Assembly: GCF_000213575.1 (NCBI RefSeq)
Contig: NZ_GL892006.1
Coordinates: 268,614 to 332,613 of the forward strand
Source: Dysgonomonas mossii DSM 22836
Lineage (GTDB): Bacteria; Bacteroidota; Bacteroidia; Bacteroidales; Dysgonomonadaceae
Length of the DNA: 64,000 bases
Reading direction: 5' to 3'
Shown here: positions 1 through 8,003 of the stretch, piece after piece
Layout: each line of letters begins with the position of its first letter
How positions within the stretch are numbered: the first letter of the stretch is position 1
Position numbers and translations under genes: made by a program
Notes under the pieces: model-generated
The model's database searches: none
Told to the model about the DNA's origin: nothing
What the model saw: the letters and a program-made list of their open reading frames with translations, nothing else

Positions 1-28
1 CTATATATTGGTATTTTTTGGGTTCCAT
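1..28 (-). CDS. Possible 5' end of the gene after leuA (partial)
   Basis: An ATG on the minus strand at 28-26 opens a frame (MEPKKYQYI) that runs off the window edge, 26 bases after the leuA stop. Only nine codons are visible, so the product cannot be named. In Bacteroidales leuA is usually followed by other leucine genes (leuC, leuD, leuB), so one of these is a fair guess, but these residues do not identify any of them. It could equally be a chance ATG. Confidence 0.3.
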
Positions 29-54
29 CTATTTTGACTTTGTCTGTGCCTTTT

Positions 55-1545
55 TTACTTTACAAATTTGTTTACTGCATTTATAAATGCTTCAGCCGAA
101 GCTGTTACAATATCAGTATTTGCAGAAAAGCCGTAGTAATTTACTCCTTCATGCTCTACCTGCATATGTACCTTTCCAATATCATCGCTACCTCTGTTTA
201 TTGCCTGAATCAAAAATTCTTCAATAACCATCTGACGTCGTATGATTTGCTTGATCGCTTTTATGGCAGCATCTACTGGCCCATTGCCGGAAGCCGAGGC
301 TTCAAATTTTTCGCCGGCAATATCAAGTCCTACATTTGCCACATTGCGTATTCCCAGCCCTGAGATCACCTGTAGATAATCCAACTTGATACGATGCATT
401 TTATCTGTTTCTCTACCCGCTAAGATTAGAATATCCTCATCGGTAATATCTTTCTTCCTATCTGCCAAGTCAAGAAAACGTTGATAATACTCAGCTAATG
501 TATCATCATCAACTTCTATACCAAGCAAATTTAGTCTATTTTTCAATGCGGCACGTCCACTTCTGGCAGTTAAAACGATGGCGTTATCATCAATACCGAC
601 GTCCTTAGGGTCGATAATTTCATAAGTAGAAAGATGTTTCAGTACTCCGTCCTGATGAATACCCGATGAGTGAGCAAAGGCATTGCGCCCTACCACAGCC
701 TTGTTTGGCTGAACAGGCATATTCATCAGATTAGAAACCAAACGACTGGTTGGATATATCTTTTGCGTATTGATATTTGTCTCTATTTTCAATTCTTTAT
801 GACTATGAATAGCCATAACAACCTCTTCCAAAGATGTGTTTCCTGCACGCTCACCTATACCGTTTATCGTCACTTCTACCTGACGAGCTCCATTCAGTAC
901 TCCCATTATAGAGTTTGCCGTAGCCATACCCAAGTCTTGATGACAGTGTGTAGAAAGAATCGCATTCTTCATATCCACATGGTCAATCAGATATTTTATT
1001 TTAGCGCCATACTCTGTGGGCAAACAGTACCCTGTAGTATCGGGAATGTTTACAACAGTAGCTCCGGCATTAATTACGGCTTGTACCACACGTGCAAGAT
1101 AAGCATTGTCGGTACGCCCTGCATCTTCGGCATAAAATTCAACGTCTTCCACAAAACGCTTCGCATATTTGACAGCAGCAGCAGCCCTTTCTATAATTTC
1201 GTCTTGTGTCGAATTAAATTTATGTTTAATATGATATTCCGAAGTTCCAATACCTGTATGTATACGTTTTTTCTTGGCATACTTTAAGGCTTCGGCAGCT
1301 ACTTCTATATCTTTTTCCACAGCACGTGTAAGAGCACAGATTGTAGGCCAAGTAACAGCCTTGGATATTTCAACCACCGAGTTGAAATCTACAGGACTGG
1401 AAACAGGAAAACCAGCTTCGATTACATCAACACCGAGCATTTCGAGGGCTTTGGCTACTTCAATTTTCTCGATTGTGTTCAACTGGCAACCCGGAACTTG
1501 CTCTCCGTCTCTCAATGTGGTGTCAAAAATAAATAACTTGTCCAT
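55..1545 (-). CDS. leuA: 2-isopropylmalate synthase
   Basis: Catalyses the first committed step of leucine synthesis, condensing acetyl-CoA with 2-oxoisovalerate in the cytosol. The 496-residue product starts with the DRE-TIM catalytic motif ([11 protein letters not shown], residues 9-19), has the metal-binding HCHQDLG (His200, His202), and continues through the barrel into a C-terminal regulatory domain (about 370-496), the place where leucine feedback acts in this family. Length fits full-size LeuA and is too short for a fused enzyme. Close relatives are homocitrate and citramalate synthases, but the whole sequence reads as standard bacterial LeuA. Transcription starts about 190 bases upstream and passes through an attenuator with a leader peptide (separate entries), so expression is probably set by charged tRNA-Leu/Ile. 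Confidence 0.95.
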   Translation of the reverse strand: MDKLFIFDTTLRDGEQVPGCQLNTIEKIEVAKALEMLGVDVIEAGFPVSSPVDFNSVVEISKAVTWPTICALTRAVEKDIEVAAEALKYAKKKRIHTGIGTSEYHIKHKFNSTQDEIIERAAAAVKYAKRFVEDVEFYAEDAGRTDNAYLARVVQAVINAGATVVNIPDTTGYCLPTEYGAKIKYLIDHVDMKNAILSTHCHQDLGMATANSIMGVLNGARQVEVTINGIGERAGNTSLEEVVMAIHSHKELKIETNINTQKIYPTSRLVSNLMNMPVQPNKAVVGRNAFAHSSGIHQDGVLKHLSTYEIIDPKDVGIDDNAIVLTARSGRAALKNRLNLLGIEVDDDTLAEYYQRFLDLADRKKDITDEDILILAGRETDKMHRIKLDYLQVISGLGIRNVANVGLDIAGEKFEASASGNGPVDAAIKAIKQIIRRQMVIEEFLIQAINRGSDDIGKVHMQVEHEGVNYYGFSANTDIVTASAEAFINAVNKFVK

Positions 1546-1585
1546 AACTGTTTTTAATTAAATCCTGATTATTTTACATAAAAAA

Positions 1586-1619
1586 AGCCTTTCTCATCTA
1601 CTTTACAGTGAGAAAGGCT
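1586..1619 (-). terminator. leuA leader attenuator (intrinsic terminator)
   Basis: Read on the minus strand, an 11-bp perfect stem (AGCCTTTCTCA with TGAGAAAGGCT, arms 1609-1619 and 1586-1596) is followed directly by a U-run (A-run at 1581-1586 on the plus strand). It lies between the leader peptide and leuA, so it is a terminator inside the leader, not at an operon end. Its 5' arm overlaps 1607-1612, which can pair instead with 1657-1662 (6 bp), giving the antiterminator alternative. Confidence 0.85.
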
Positions 1620-1657
1620 CTAGTTTTTTCTTTATCGTTTATACTACATAGCAATGC

Positions 1658-1717
1658 TCACTCTAAATTTCTCCAGAGCAGAATGAGTGAACTAATAATA
1701 ATACTATGTAAATTCAT
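1658..1717 (-). CDS. leuA attenuator leader peptide
   Basis: A 19-codon ORF, MNLHSIIISSLILLWRNLE, lies between the leuA promoter and the attenuator hairpin. Nine of 19 residues are Leu or Ile, including an III run and LILL, the hallmark of a leader peptide for branched-chain amino acid control. The stop codon falls inside the strand (1657-1663) that pairs either with 1685-1690 (leader hairpin) or with 1607-1612 (antiterminator). A ribosome stalled at the LILL codons would cover 1685-1690 and favour the antiterminator. The regulatory logic is inferred; the ORF and complementarities are read directly. Confidence 0.8.
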   Translation of the reverse strand: MNLHSIIISSLILLWRNLE

Positions 1718-1742
1718 ATTCAATATTTACTTTATTGGCTGA

Positions 1743-1773
1743 CAAAGTTATTTTATTTTTTCAGAAAAACAAA
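1743..1773 (-). promoter_or_regulatory. Promoter of the leuA leader
   Basis: On the minus strand, TTTG (1773-1770), 19 bases, then TAACTTTG (1750-1743) match the Bacteroidota -33/-7 consensus. The predicted start near 1736 puts the leader-peptide ATG about 20 bases downstream. Confidence 0.7.
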
Positions 1774-1840
1774 TAAAAAGTTTCATCTTTTGATTTTTTT
1801 ATGACATTTACACATTATAGGTAATTAAATCGATAAAACG

Positions 1841-1848
1841 TATCTTTG
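1841..1848 (+). promoter_or_regulatory. -7 box for the HAD phosphatase gene
   Basis: TATCTTTG matches TAnnTTTG and lies 23 bases before the ATG at 1872, giving a short 5' leader. No clear -33 element. Confidence 0.55.
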
Positions 1849-1871
1849 CACATATTTTACTAAATAAAATC

Positions 1872-2603
1872 ATGATCACCACTTTTAACGACTATCTAAA
1901 CAAACATAACTATTCTAAATTTGATCTCAAAGCCATCCTTTTCGATATGGACGGAGTTCTGTACGACTCGATGAAATGGCATGCCAAATCGTGGAAAGAA
2001 ACAATGGACGAGTTTGATATACCAAGTACGCCCGAAGAATTCTACCTATACGAAGGAATGGTGGGTAGCCATACAATAAACCACCTGATGAAAAGGGAAA
2101 AAGGAAGAGAAGCTACCGAAAAAGAAGTAAATGCAATATATAAGCGTAAGACCGAGCTGTTTTCGGAATATAATGACGGAAGCCTGATTCCATACGCTTA
2201 CGACTTCGTAAAAAAAGTCCATGAAGAGGGATTGATCTGTGCCGTTGTAACAGGATCGGGGCAACCAACTCTGATAGATAAACTGGAGCATAATTTCCCC
2301 GGATTATTTAAGAAAGAACGAATGGTAACAGCCTTTGATGTGAAACATGGTAAGCCACACCCCGAACCTTATCTGATGGGGTTGGAAAAAGCCGGACATC
2401 TGAAGCCAAACGAAGCGATTGTTGTAGAAAATGCACCTAGAGGAGTAGAAGCAGCGGTTGCCGCAGGCATCTTTACTATTGCTATAAACACAGGTCCGAT
2501 GCCTGACAAAATATTAGTCGATGCGGGTGCAAACATCGTACTGCCATCGATGAAAGCCTTATATAAAAAATGGGATGAGTTATACAAATTAATAAAACCA
2601 TAA
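1872..2603 (+). CDS. HAD-superfamily phosphatase (beta-phosphoglucomutase-like)
   Basis: A 243-residue cytosolic enzyme of HAD subfamily IA. Motif I is FDMDGVLYDS with the nucleophile Asp25 and acid/base Asp27; motif II is VVTGSG near residue 127; motif III is the Lys of KHGKPHPEPY near 160; motif IV is VVENAPRGVEAA near 187, with Glu-Asn replacing the usual acidic pair. The helical cap lies between about 35 and 100. Likely substrates are sugar phosphates or small phosphate monoesters, but the specificity cannot be read. Divergent from leuA, with its own -7 box. No other gene follows closely, so it is probably monocistronic. Confidence 0.85.
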   Translation: MITTFNDYLNKHNYSKFDLKAILFDMDGVLYDSMKWHAKSWKETMDEFDIPSTPEEFYLYEGMVGSHTINHLMKREKGREATEKEVNAIYKRKTELFSEYNDGSLIPYAYDFVKKVHEEGLICAVVTGSGQPTLIDKLEHNFPGLFKKERMVTAFDVKHGKPHPEPYLMGLEKAGHLKPNEAIVVENAPRGVEAAVAAGIFTIAINTGPMPDKILVDAGANIVLPSMKALYKKWDELYKLIKP

Positions 2604-2684
2604 AAGAAATAAGGGGACAAAAGAACCGATAATACAACAAAATGACATTATTTACGTTTTTTAATTAGCGGTTCATTTTTTTTC

Positions 2685-2692
2685 TATCTTTG
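2685..2692 (+). promoter_or_regulatory. -7 box for rsmI
   Basis: TATCTTTG matches TAnnTTTG. The predicted transcription start is near 2699, so an ATG at 2692 would be upstream of the transcript. This supports the start at 2728. Confidence 0.55.
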
Positions 2693-2727
2693 TGAATCGA
2701 TATGTATTGTATACAGTGGGAAAGGAA

Positions 2728-3402
2728 ATGGGGAAATTATATGTTATACCTACCCCAGTAGGTAATTTAGAAGATATGACCTTCAGGGCAGTCAGGCTAT
2801 TAAAAGAAGTGTCTCTTATACTGGCTGAGGATACCCGAACAACAGGTATTCTGTTGAAACATTTCGAGATACAAAACAAGATGCAATCGTATCACAAGTT
2901 TAATGAACACAAGGCTGTAGCTCATATTGTAGAACGTATAAATGCAGGTGAAGATATGGCACTGGTCTCAGACGCCGGTACTCCGGGAATTTCTGATCCG
3001 GGATTTCTGATTGTCAGAGAATGTATTGCTGCGGGTATTGATGTAGAGTGTTTGCCGGGAGCAACGGCTTTTGTTCCGGCTCTTGTAGCATCGGGTATTC
3101 CTTGCGACAGATTCTGCTTCGAAGGTTTTTTACCTCAGAAAAAAGGGAGAATGACCCGCTTCAAGGTATTGGCCGAAGAAACAAGGACTATTGTATTATA
3201 CGAATCTCCGCATAGGGTATTAAAAACGTTAACACAATTAGCAGAATATATGGGTGAAGAACGATATGTGGCAACATGTCGCGAAATCTCCAAAAGATAT
3301 GAAGAAGTCTTAAGAGGCAGCCTCAAAGACTTAATATTACACTATACAATGAACGAACCCAGAGGAGAATTTGTTATAGTGCTTGCAGGTAAAGAAGAAT
3401 AA
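2728..3402 (+). CDS. rsmI: 16S rRNA (cytidine(1402)-2'-O)-methyltransferase
   Basis: Methylates the ribose of C1402 in 16S rRNA using SAM, tuning the decoding site. From ATG 2728 the product is 224 residues and begins MGKLYVIPTPVGNLEDMTFR, the usual RsmI amino terminus. A longer frame from 2692 adds 12 residues but starts at or before the likely transcription start. Tetrapyrrole-methylase fold signatures are present: the N-terminal TPVGNL loop, AEDTRTTG, LVSDAGTPGISDPG (SAM site) and LPGATAFVPAL. A purine-rich AAAGGAA just before the ATG supports this start. The lipoprotein gene begins 50 bases downstream and may be cotranscribed up to the terminator at 4348. Confidence 0.93.
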   Translation: MGKLYVIPTPVGNLEDMTFRAVRLLKEVSLILAEDTRTTGILLKHFEIQNKMQSYHKFNEHKAVAHIVERINAGEDMALVSDAGTPGISDPGFLIVRECIAAGIDVECLPGATAFVPALVASGIPCDRFCFEGFLPQKKGRMTRFKVLAEETRTIVLYESPHRVLKTLTQLAEYMGEERYVATCREISKRYEEVLRGSLKDLILHYTMNEPRGEFVIVLAGKEE

Positions 3403-3452
3403 ATTTTTAAACTATAATAGAAAAAGAAATCTAACAACTTAAATATTAGTTT

Positions 3453-4325
3453 ATGAAAAAATTAGTAGTTGGATGTCTATGCTTATTAGCATTAGCATCG
3501 TGTAACGTAAAAAATTCGGATGAATATAAAGCTTTACAGGCTCAACGCGACTCTCTACTTCAAGTTACGAGCAAAAGTAATAGCGAATTGGAGGAAATGA
3601 ATACTTTGATTAACGATGTGGAGGAAAATTTCAGACAGATCCGAGAAGCTGAAAAATTCCTATCTATCGAATCGAAGTCTAAAGGGGAAATGTCTAATGA
3701 TACAAAAACACGTATCAAAGACAATTTTGAAATGATCAATGAAATATTGAAAAAGAACAAAACTGATATCGACAAACTAAATAAAAGGCTAAAAAGCAAC
3801 TCGGGACAAATGTCAGGCTTGAAAGCAACTATCGAACGTTTGAATTCTGAGCTAGTAGAAAGAGCTAACACTATTTCGGAACTTCAAAAATCATTATCAG
3901 CACGTGACGAGCAAATAGCTTTATTGCAAACAGATGTACAATCATTAACTTCAAATGTAGAAACGCTATCGTCTCAGACTGCAGAACAAGCATCTAAGAT
4001 TAAAGAACAAGACAAGGAGTTGAATACTGCTTATTATATGTTCGGCACAAGCAAAGAGCTTAAAGAAGCTAAAATTGTTTCGGGCGGATTCCTTGCTTCT
4101 CCTAAGATTTTGAAAGAAAGCATCGAGAAGAGTAAGTTCATAAGGATTGACATCCGTGATACTCACAGTATTCCTGTTTATGACAAAAAAGCAAAACTAT
4201 TGTCAGATCACCCTAAAGACAGTTATACTTTAGACAAAGATGCAAAAGGAACTATAGTTATCAAAATTACAGACTATAAGAGATTCTGGAGTTTAACTAA
4301 ATTCTTAATCATCGAAGTAGGTTGA
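3453..4325 (+). CDS. Coiled-coil lipoprotein
   Basis: A 290-residue exported lipoprotein. The signal peptide ends in a lipobox (LALASC, Cys16). Residues about 20-195 are rich in Glu, Lys, Gln and Leu with heptad spacing, predicting a long coiled coil. The last 90 residues look globular (SGGFLASPKILKES onward) and end in a hydrophobic strand. This layout is common among Bacteroidota envelope proteins of unknown function; I do not recognise a characterised family. No SusD-like or enzyme motifs are seen. It follows rsmI by 50 bases and is closed by a strong terminator. Confidence 0.75.
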   Translation: MKKLVVGCLCLLALASCNVKNSDEYKALQAQRDSLLQVTSKSNSELEEMNTLINDVEENFRQIREAEKFLSIESKSKGEMSNDTKTRIKDNFEMINEILKKNKTDIDKLNKRLKSNSGQMSGLKATIERLNSELVERANTISELQKSLSARDEQIALLQTDVQSLTSNVETLSSQTAEQASKIKEQDKELNTAYYMFGTSKELKEAKIVSGGFLASPKILKESIEKSKFIRIDIRDTHSIPVYDKKAKLLSDHPKDSYTLDKDAKGTIVIKITDYKRFWSLTKFLIIEVG

Positions 4326-4347
4326 TAATAACAACGATATAATATCA

Positions 4348-4385
4348 AGAAGCGCTATCTATAAAAGATAGCGCTTCTTTTTGTA
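4348..4385 (+). terminator. Terminator after the coiled-coil lipoprotein
   Basis: A 13-bp perfect GC-containing stem (4348-4360 with 4366-4378, loop ATAAA) is followed by a T-rich stretch. It ends the rsmI-lipoprotein unit. Confidence 0.85.
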
Positions 4386-4486
4386 GCTAAATTCAAAAGC
4401 TAAAACACTTTTTTCTATTATATTATTACTAAGAAGTGAAATACTCTCTAAATTTTGATAGAAAATAAATATTCCTGTTATTTTTG

Positions 4487-4494
4487 TAACTTTG
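4487..4494 (+). promoter_or_regulatory. -7 box for metA
   Basis: TAACTTTG fits TAnnTTTG. It implies a transcript start near 4501 and a structured leader of about 127 bases before metA. No good -33 element at the expected spacing. Confidence 0.55.
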
Positions 4495-4502
4495 CATTAT
4501 AA

Positions 4503-4627
4503 ATGCATATCCCTTTGTTATGTCAAAATAACGGAGCTTCTCGTATCACTATTGATAAGGGATGTTTTGCTTCGTTTAACATAACAAAACAACAACTTAT
4601 TTTATCAATCACTTATACTTAGCGACA
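4503..4627 (+). promoter_or_regulatory. Structured leader of metA (candidate riboswitch or attenuator)
   Basis: Complementary segments: ATCCCTT 4509-4515 with AAGGGAT 4557-4563; GTTAT 4517-4521 with ATAAC 4528-4532; TATCA 4544-4548 with TGATA 4553-4557. This resembles a compact closing stem enclosing two hairpins. A competing 10-bp perfect helix joins TTTGTTATGT 4514-4523 with ACATAACAAA 4579-4588 and excludes the first two. The same stretch is open as a 39-codon frame from ATG 4503 to TAG 4620-4622, five bases before metA, with no Met enrichment. I could not match it to SAM-I or SAM-II consensus, so the ligand, if any, is unknown. Confidence 0.45.
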
Positions 4628-5578
4628 ATGCCAGTAAATATCCCAAATAATCTTCCGGCCATAGAGATTCTAAAAAAAGAGAATATATTTGTTATGAGTC
4701 AGTTAAGAGCTGACGAGCAAGATATCCGCCCTTTGAGAGTACTCATACTAAATCTCATGCCGATAAAGATTATGACCGAAACGGATCTGATCAGATTATT
4801 GTCGAACAATCCGTTGCAAGTAGAAGTTGACTTCTTGATGCTCGAAACACATGTATCAAAAAATACATCGGAAGAACATTTGCAGATGTTTTATAAAAGT
4901 TTTAGTGACATCAAAGAAGATTTCTACGACGGGATGATTATTACAGGAGCCCCGGTAGAACTCTACGAATTTAAAGAAGTAACATACTGGTCCGAGATAT
5001 CTGCAATATTCGACTGGGCACGTACGCATGTTACATCTACACTCTATATTTGCTGGGCGGCTCAAGCAGCCATGTATCACTTTTATGGCATAAATAAATA
5101 TATTCTTCCTGAAAAAATGTTCGGGGTATTCAAGCATGTAGTACATGACAAGAAGTTTCCACTATTCAGAGGCTTTGATGATGAATTCTACATTCCACAC
5201 AGTCGCCATACTACGGTAAGAAGAGATGAGATACTAAATAGTGGCGAACTTAAAATACTGTCCGAGTCTGACGATTCGGGAGTAGGCATCGTGATGTCGC
5301 GCGGAGGACGTGAGTTTTATCTGACAGGTCATTCAGAATATGCTCCTTACACCTTGAATAACGAATATATAAGAGATGCAGAGAAAGGATTACCAATAAA
5401 AATTCCAAGTAATTATTACAAAAACGACAATCCGGCAAATCCTCCCGTAGTGCGTTGGTCGGGACATGGAAATTTATTGTTTAATAATTGGCTTAACTAC
5501 TTCGTCTATCAAGAAACTCCATACGATAAAACTCAAATTAAAAATTTGGGAGATCTTGATTTAATGAATGAAAAATAA
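4628..5578 (+). CDS. metA: Homoserine O-acyltransferase, MetA family (predicted acetyltransferase)
   Basis: Activates homoserine by O-acylation, the entry step of methionine synthesis. The 316-residue sequence aligns position-for-position with MetA: nucleophile Cys142 (ICWAAQAAMY), and the His235/Glu237 pair (LTGHSEY). The key specificity position 111 (ITGAPVE) is Glu. In this family Gly111 goes with succinyl-CoA (E. coli) and Glu111 with acetyl-CoA (Bacillus cereus), so the likely product is O-acetylhomoserine, although automatic annotation often says succinyltransferase. The gene stands alone behind a structured leader; no partner sulfhydrylase is visible nearby. Confidence 0.93.
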   Translation: MPVNIPNNLPAIEILKKENIFVMSQLRADEQDIRPLRVLILNLMPIKIMTETDLIRLLSNNPLQVEVDFLMLETHVSKNTSEEHLQMFYKSFSDIKEDFYDGMIITGAPVELYEFKEVTYWSEISAIFDWARTHVTSTLYICWAAQAAMYHFYGINKYILPEKMFGVFKHVVHDKKFPLFRGFDDEFYIPHSRHTTVRRDEILNSGELKILSESDDSGVGIVMSRGGREFYLTGHSEYAPYTLNNEYIRDAEKGLPIKIPSNYYKNDNPANPPVVRWSGHGNLLFNNWLNYFVYQETPYDKTQIKNLGDLDLMNEK

Positions 5579-5631
5579 AAAGGTCAGATCCTATTTGTAG
5601 ATTTATCTATATATAAGAAAGTTTCCACAAC

Positions 5632-5683
5632 AAAAAGGTAACACTCAAAAACAGTAAAAAACGTGTTACTTTTGTTACTTTTT
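5632..5683 (-). repeat. Intergenic hairpin repeat, copy A
   Basis: On the minus strand it reads AAAAAGTAACAAAAGTAACA (5683-5664), a 20-base spacer, then the inverted arm TGTTACCTTTTT (5643-5632). The same 20-mer and arm recur at 34638-34688, 49502-49552 and 60037-60085. On the plus strand the long arm includes TACTTTTG (5667-5674), a good -7 box placed about 38 bases before the U32 gene. Confidence 0.8.
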
Positions 5684-5711
5684 ATTCAGAAACATAAAAG
5701 AAGACAATCAC

Positions 5712-7544
5712 TTGCTTAAAATACGAAAAATAGAATTACTCGCTCCTGCCAAAAACCTTGAATGTGGTATCGAGGCAATCAATCATGGTGCGGATGCAGT
5801 ATATATAGGTGCGCCAAAGTTCAGTGCACGGGCTGCTGCCGGCAATACACTCGATGACATTAAGGCTCTAGCCGAATATGCACACTTGTACAATGCGAAG
5901 GTATATGTAGCTCTCAACACAATACTGAATGATAATGAACTGAGAGAGACAGAAGCACTGATATGGCAGCTATACAATGATGCCCGAGTAGATGCTCTGA
6001 TTATTCAAGACATGGGCATTACGATGCTCAACCTCCCTCCTATAGCCCTACATGCAAGCACACAGATGGATAACCGAGGGGCTGACAAAATAAAATTTCT
6101 CGAAAAAGCAGGTTTTCAACAAATAGTACTACCCCGAGAGTTGACAATAGACGAAATACACGATATAGCAGCACAAGTCACCACACCTCTCGAAGTTTTT
6201 GTACATGGAGCATTGTGTGTATGCTATAGTGGGCAGTGTTACCTCAGCCAGGCTTTATCGGGACGAAGTGCAAATAAAGGAGCATGCGCACAATATTGTC
6301 GCCTACCTTATACGTTGACTGATGCCGAAGGAGAAGAGATCATGGCAAAAAAGCATTTTCTATCGATGAAAGATCTCAATTTATCGGAGAACTTGGAAGA
6401 GCTGCTTGAAGCCGGAGTGAGTTCTTTAAAAATAGAGGGGCGACTCAAAGACATTTCGTATGTAAAGAATGTTGTGGCTTATTATCGCGCCAAACTCGAT
6501 CATATTATAGAAAGACACCCGGAATATATAAGATCATCGTCGGGAAAATCCAGTTATACATTTGAGCCAAATCTTGAGAAGAGTTTTAATAGAGGTTTTA
6601 CAAAGTATTTCCTGCACGAACGCACAAATAATATGTGGTCGCTAGACTCACCAAAATCTGTAGGTGAACCGATTGGCAAAATCAGTGAAGTTACAACAAA
6701 ATACATCAAGATAAATAGTGCCAAAAAGTTGCATAACGGAGACGGACTTTGTTTTTTTAACAACAAAAAAGAACTCGAAGGTATTAATGTAAATCGTGTA
6801 GAAGAAGATACTATATATCCAGCAACTATTCCCGAACTAAAAAAGGGAACTTATGTGTATAGAAACTATGATCATGAGTTTGAGAAATTATTATCAAAAA
6901 AGTCTGCCGAACGTAAAATAGAGACATCAATAATAATAAAAGAAATAGCATTTGGCTTTTCTCTTGAAATTAAGGATGAGGATGATAATCACGTAACTAT
7001 CAACTTTGAAGTAGAAAAACAACCTGCTCAAAAAGATCAAACAGAAAATATACGGAACAACCTAAGTAAAACAGGAAATACAATATTTAGGGTCAATGAT
7101 GTAATCTTTGACTTCCAAAACAGTTGGTTTATTCCGGCCTCTGTTTTATCGGAGTGGAGAAGACAACTCATAGACAAGCTATTGTCTGTTCGAAAGATTA
7201 AATATCGTCAAGAGATTATCCCTCATAAACAGACCTCTCATACCTTTCCTATTTCCAATATTACATATCTCGGAAATGTGATGAATGAGAAGAGTAAGCA
7301 GTTTTATGTTCAGCATCAATCTGCAGTAACACAGCCTGCTTTTGAGAAACAAGTACAGAATGATGTTCCTTTGATGTTTACCCGTCATTGTATCAAACAG
7401 TCATTAGGCTGGTGTCCTAAAGAAGGCAATGAAAAACATCCGTATAAAGAGCCTTTCTATCTGGTGTACAACAATACGAGACTGAGACTTTTTTTTGATT
7501 GTAAAAATTGCGAAATGAAGGTATTCAATGACTCCATTAATTAA
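5712..7544 (+). CDS. U32 family protein (RlhA/YdcP-type, RNA hydroxylation)
   Basis: A 610-residue member of peptidase family U32. Named as collagenase-like proteases, bacterial members of this size are known as prephenate-dependent RNA hydroxylation proteins: RlhA (23S rRNA C2501) and TrhP (tRNA wobble uridine). The N-terminal barrel starts IELLAPAKNLECGIEAINHG, and the cysteine-rich iron-sulfur region is clear (VHGALCVCYSGQCYLSQ, then GACAQYCR, about residues 168-200). The C-terminal extension makes RlhA (about 650 residues) a better fit than the shorter TrhP. The start is TTG at 5712; no ATG lies close by in frame. Which RNA is modified is not determined. Confidence 0.8.
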   Translation: MLKIRKIELLAPAKNLECGIEAINHGADAVYIGAPKFSARAAAGNTLDDIKALAEYAHLYNAKVYVALNTILNDNELRETEALIWQLYNDARVDALIIQDMGITMLNLPPIALHASTQMDNRGADKIKFLEKAGFQQIVLPRELTIDEIHDIAAQVTTPLEVFVHGALCVCYSGQCYLSQALSGRSANKGACAQYCRLPYTLTDAEGEEIMAKKHFLSMKDLNLSENLEELLEAGVSSLKIEGRLKDISYVKNVVAYYRAKLDHIIERHPEYIRSSSGKSSYTFEPNLEKSFNRGFTKYFLHERTNNMWSLDSPKSVGEPIGKISEVTTKYIKINSAKKLHNGDGLCFFNNKKELEGINVNRVEEDTIYPATIPELKKGTYVYRNYDHEFEKLLSKKSAERKIETSIIIKEIAFGFSLEIKDEDDNHVTINFEVEKQPAQKDQTENIRNNLSKTGNTIFRVNDVIFDFQNSWFIPASVLSEWRRQLIDKLLSVRKIKYRQEIIPHKQTSHTFPISNITYLGNVMNEKSKQFYVQHQSAVTQPAFEKQVQNDVPLMFTRHCIKQSLGWCPKEGNEKHPYKEPFYLVYNNTRLRLFFDCKNCEMKVFNDSIN

Positions 7545-7583
7545 TATTTTATCTATCTTTAGCCCCCATAAACGTGGAACTCT

Positions 7584-8003
7584 ATGTTAAGAAAAATATT
7601 CAGGTATACATGGCCACCGGCAATAGTTGCCATTATTATATTTTATTTATGTTGCCTTATCGCTCCAAAAGATGTTCCCGAGATCGATTTTTGTCTTTTT
7701 ATCCCCACAGATAAGATTGTTCATTTTTTGATGTATTTTGGGCTGTCCGGAGTGGCTTCGTTTAATTATATCTATGATAAGCGAGGTAAGATAATTATAC
7801 TAAAGCTTATCCTTTTTGCGCTATTGGTTCCTATTATATACGGAGGACTGATTGAGATACTTCAGAGTAAATACTTTCCCGGAAGGACTGGAGATTGGTA
7901 CGATTTTTTGGCTGATGCCTTAGGAGCGATTGCCTCCCTTCCTTTCTCGTTTTGGTTTAGACGATTTTTATTAAATAAAGAACTAAGAGAACAAGAAATA
8001 TGA
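7584..8003 (+). CDS. VanZ-like membrane protein
   Basis: A 139-residue integral membrane protein with about four hydrophobic helices. The conserved VanZ features are DKIVHFLMYFGLSG (residues about 44-57) and a loop with GRTGDWYDFLADALGA. VanZ domains confer low-level teicoplanin resistance in some Gram-positives, but in Bacteroidota the role is unknown. It overlaps the following thioredoxin-like gene by four bases (ATGA), so the two are translationally coupled. It starts 39 bases after the U32 gene and is probably in the same transcript. Confidence 0.8.
   Translation: MLRKIFRYTWPPAIVAIIIFYLCCLIAPKDVPEIDFCLFIPTDKIVHFLMYFGLSGVASFNYIYDKRGKIIILKLILFALLVPIIYGGLIEILQSKYFPGRTGDWYDFLADALGAIASLPFSFWFRRFLLNKELREQEI

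Noticed and set aside
670-1287. 205-codon plus-strand frame over leuA
   Set aside because: Antisense shadow of leuA with many Cys, Tyr and His; no family features.
4503-4600. Canonical SAM-I or SAM-II riboswitch at metA
   Set aside because: The conserved core motifs of either class could not be found by eye; only generic alternative pairing is supported.
4503-4622. 39-codon frame before metA as a Met-rich leader peptide
   Set aside because: Only one Met and no regulatory codon run; kept only as a note within the structured leader.
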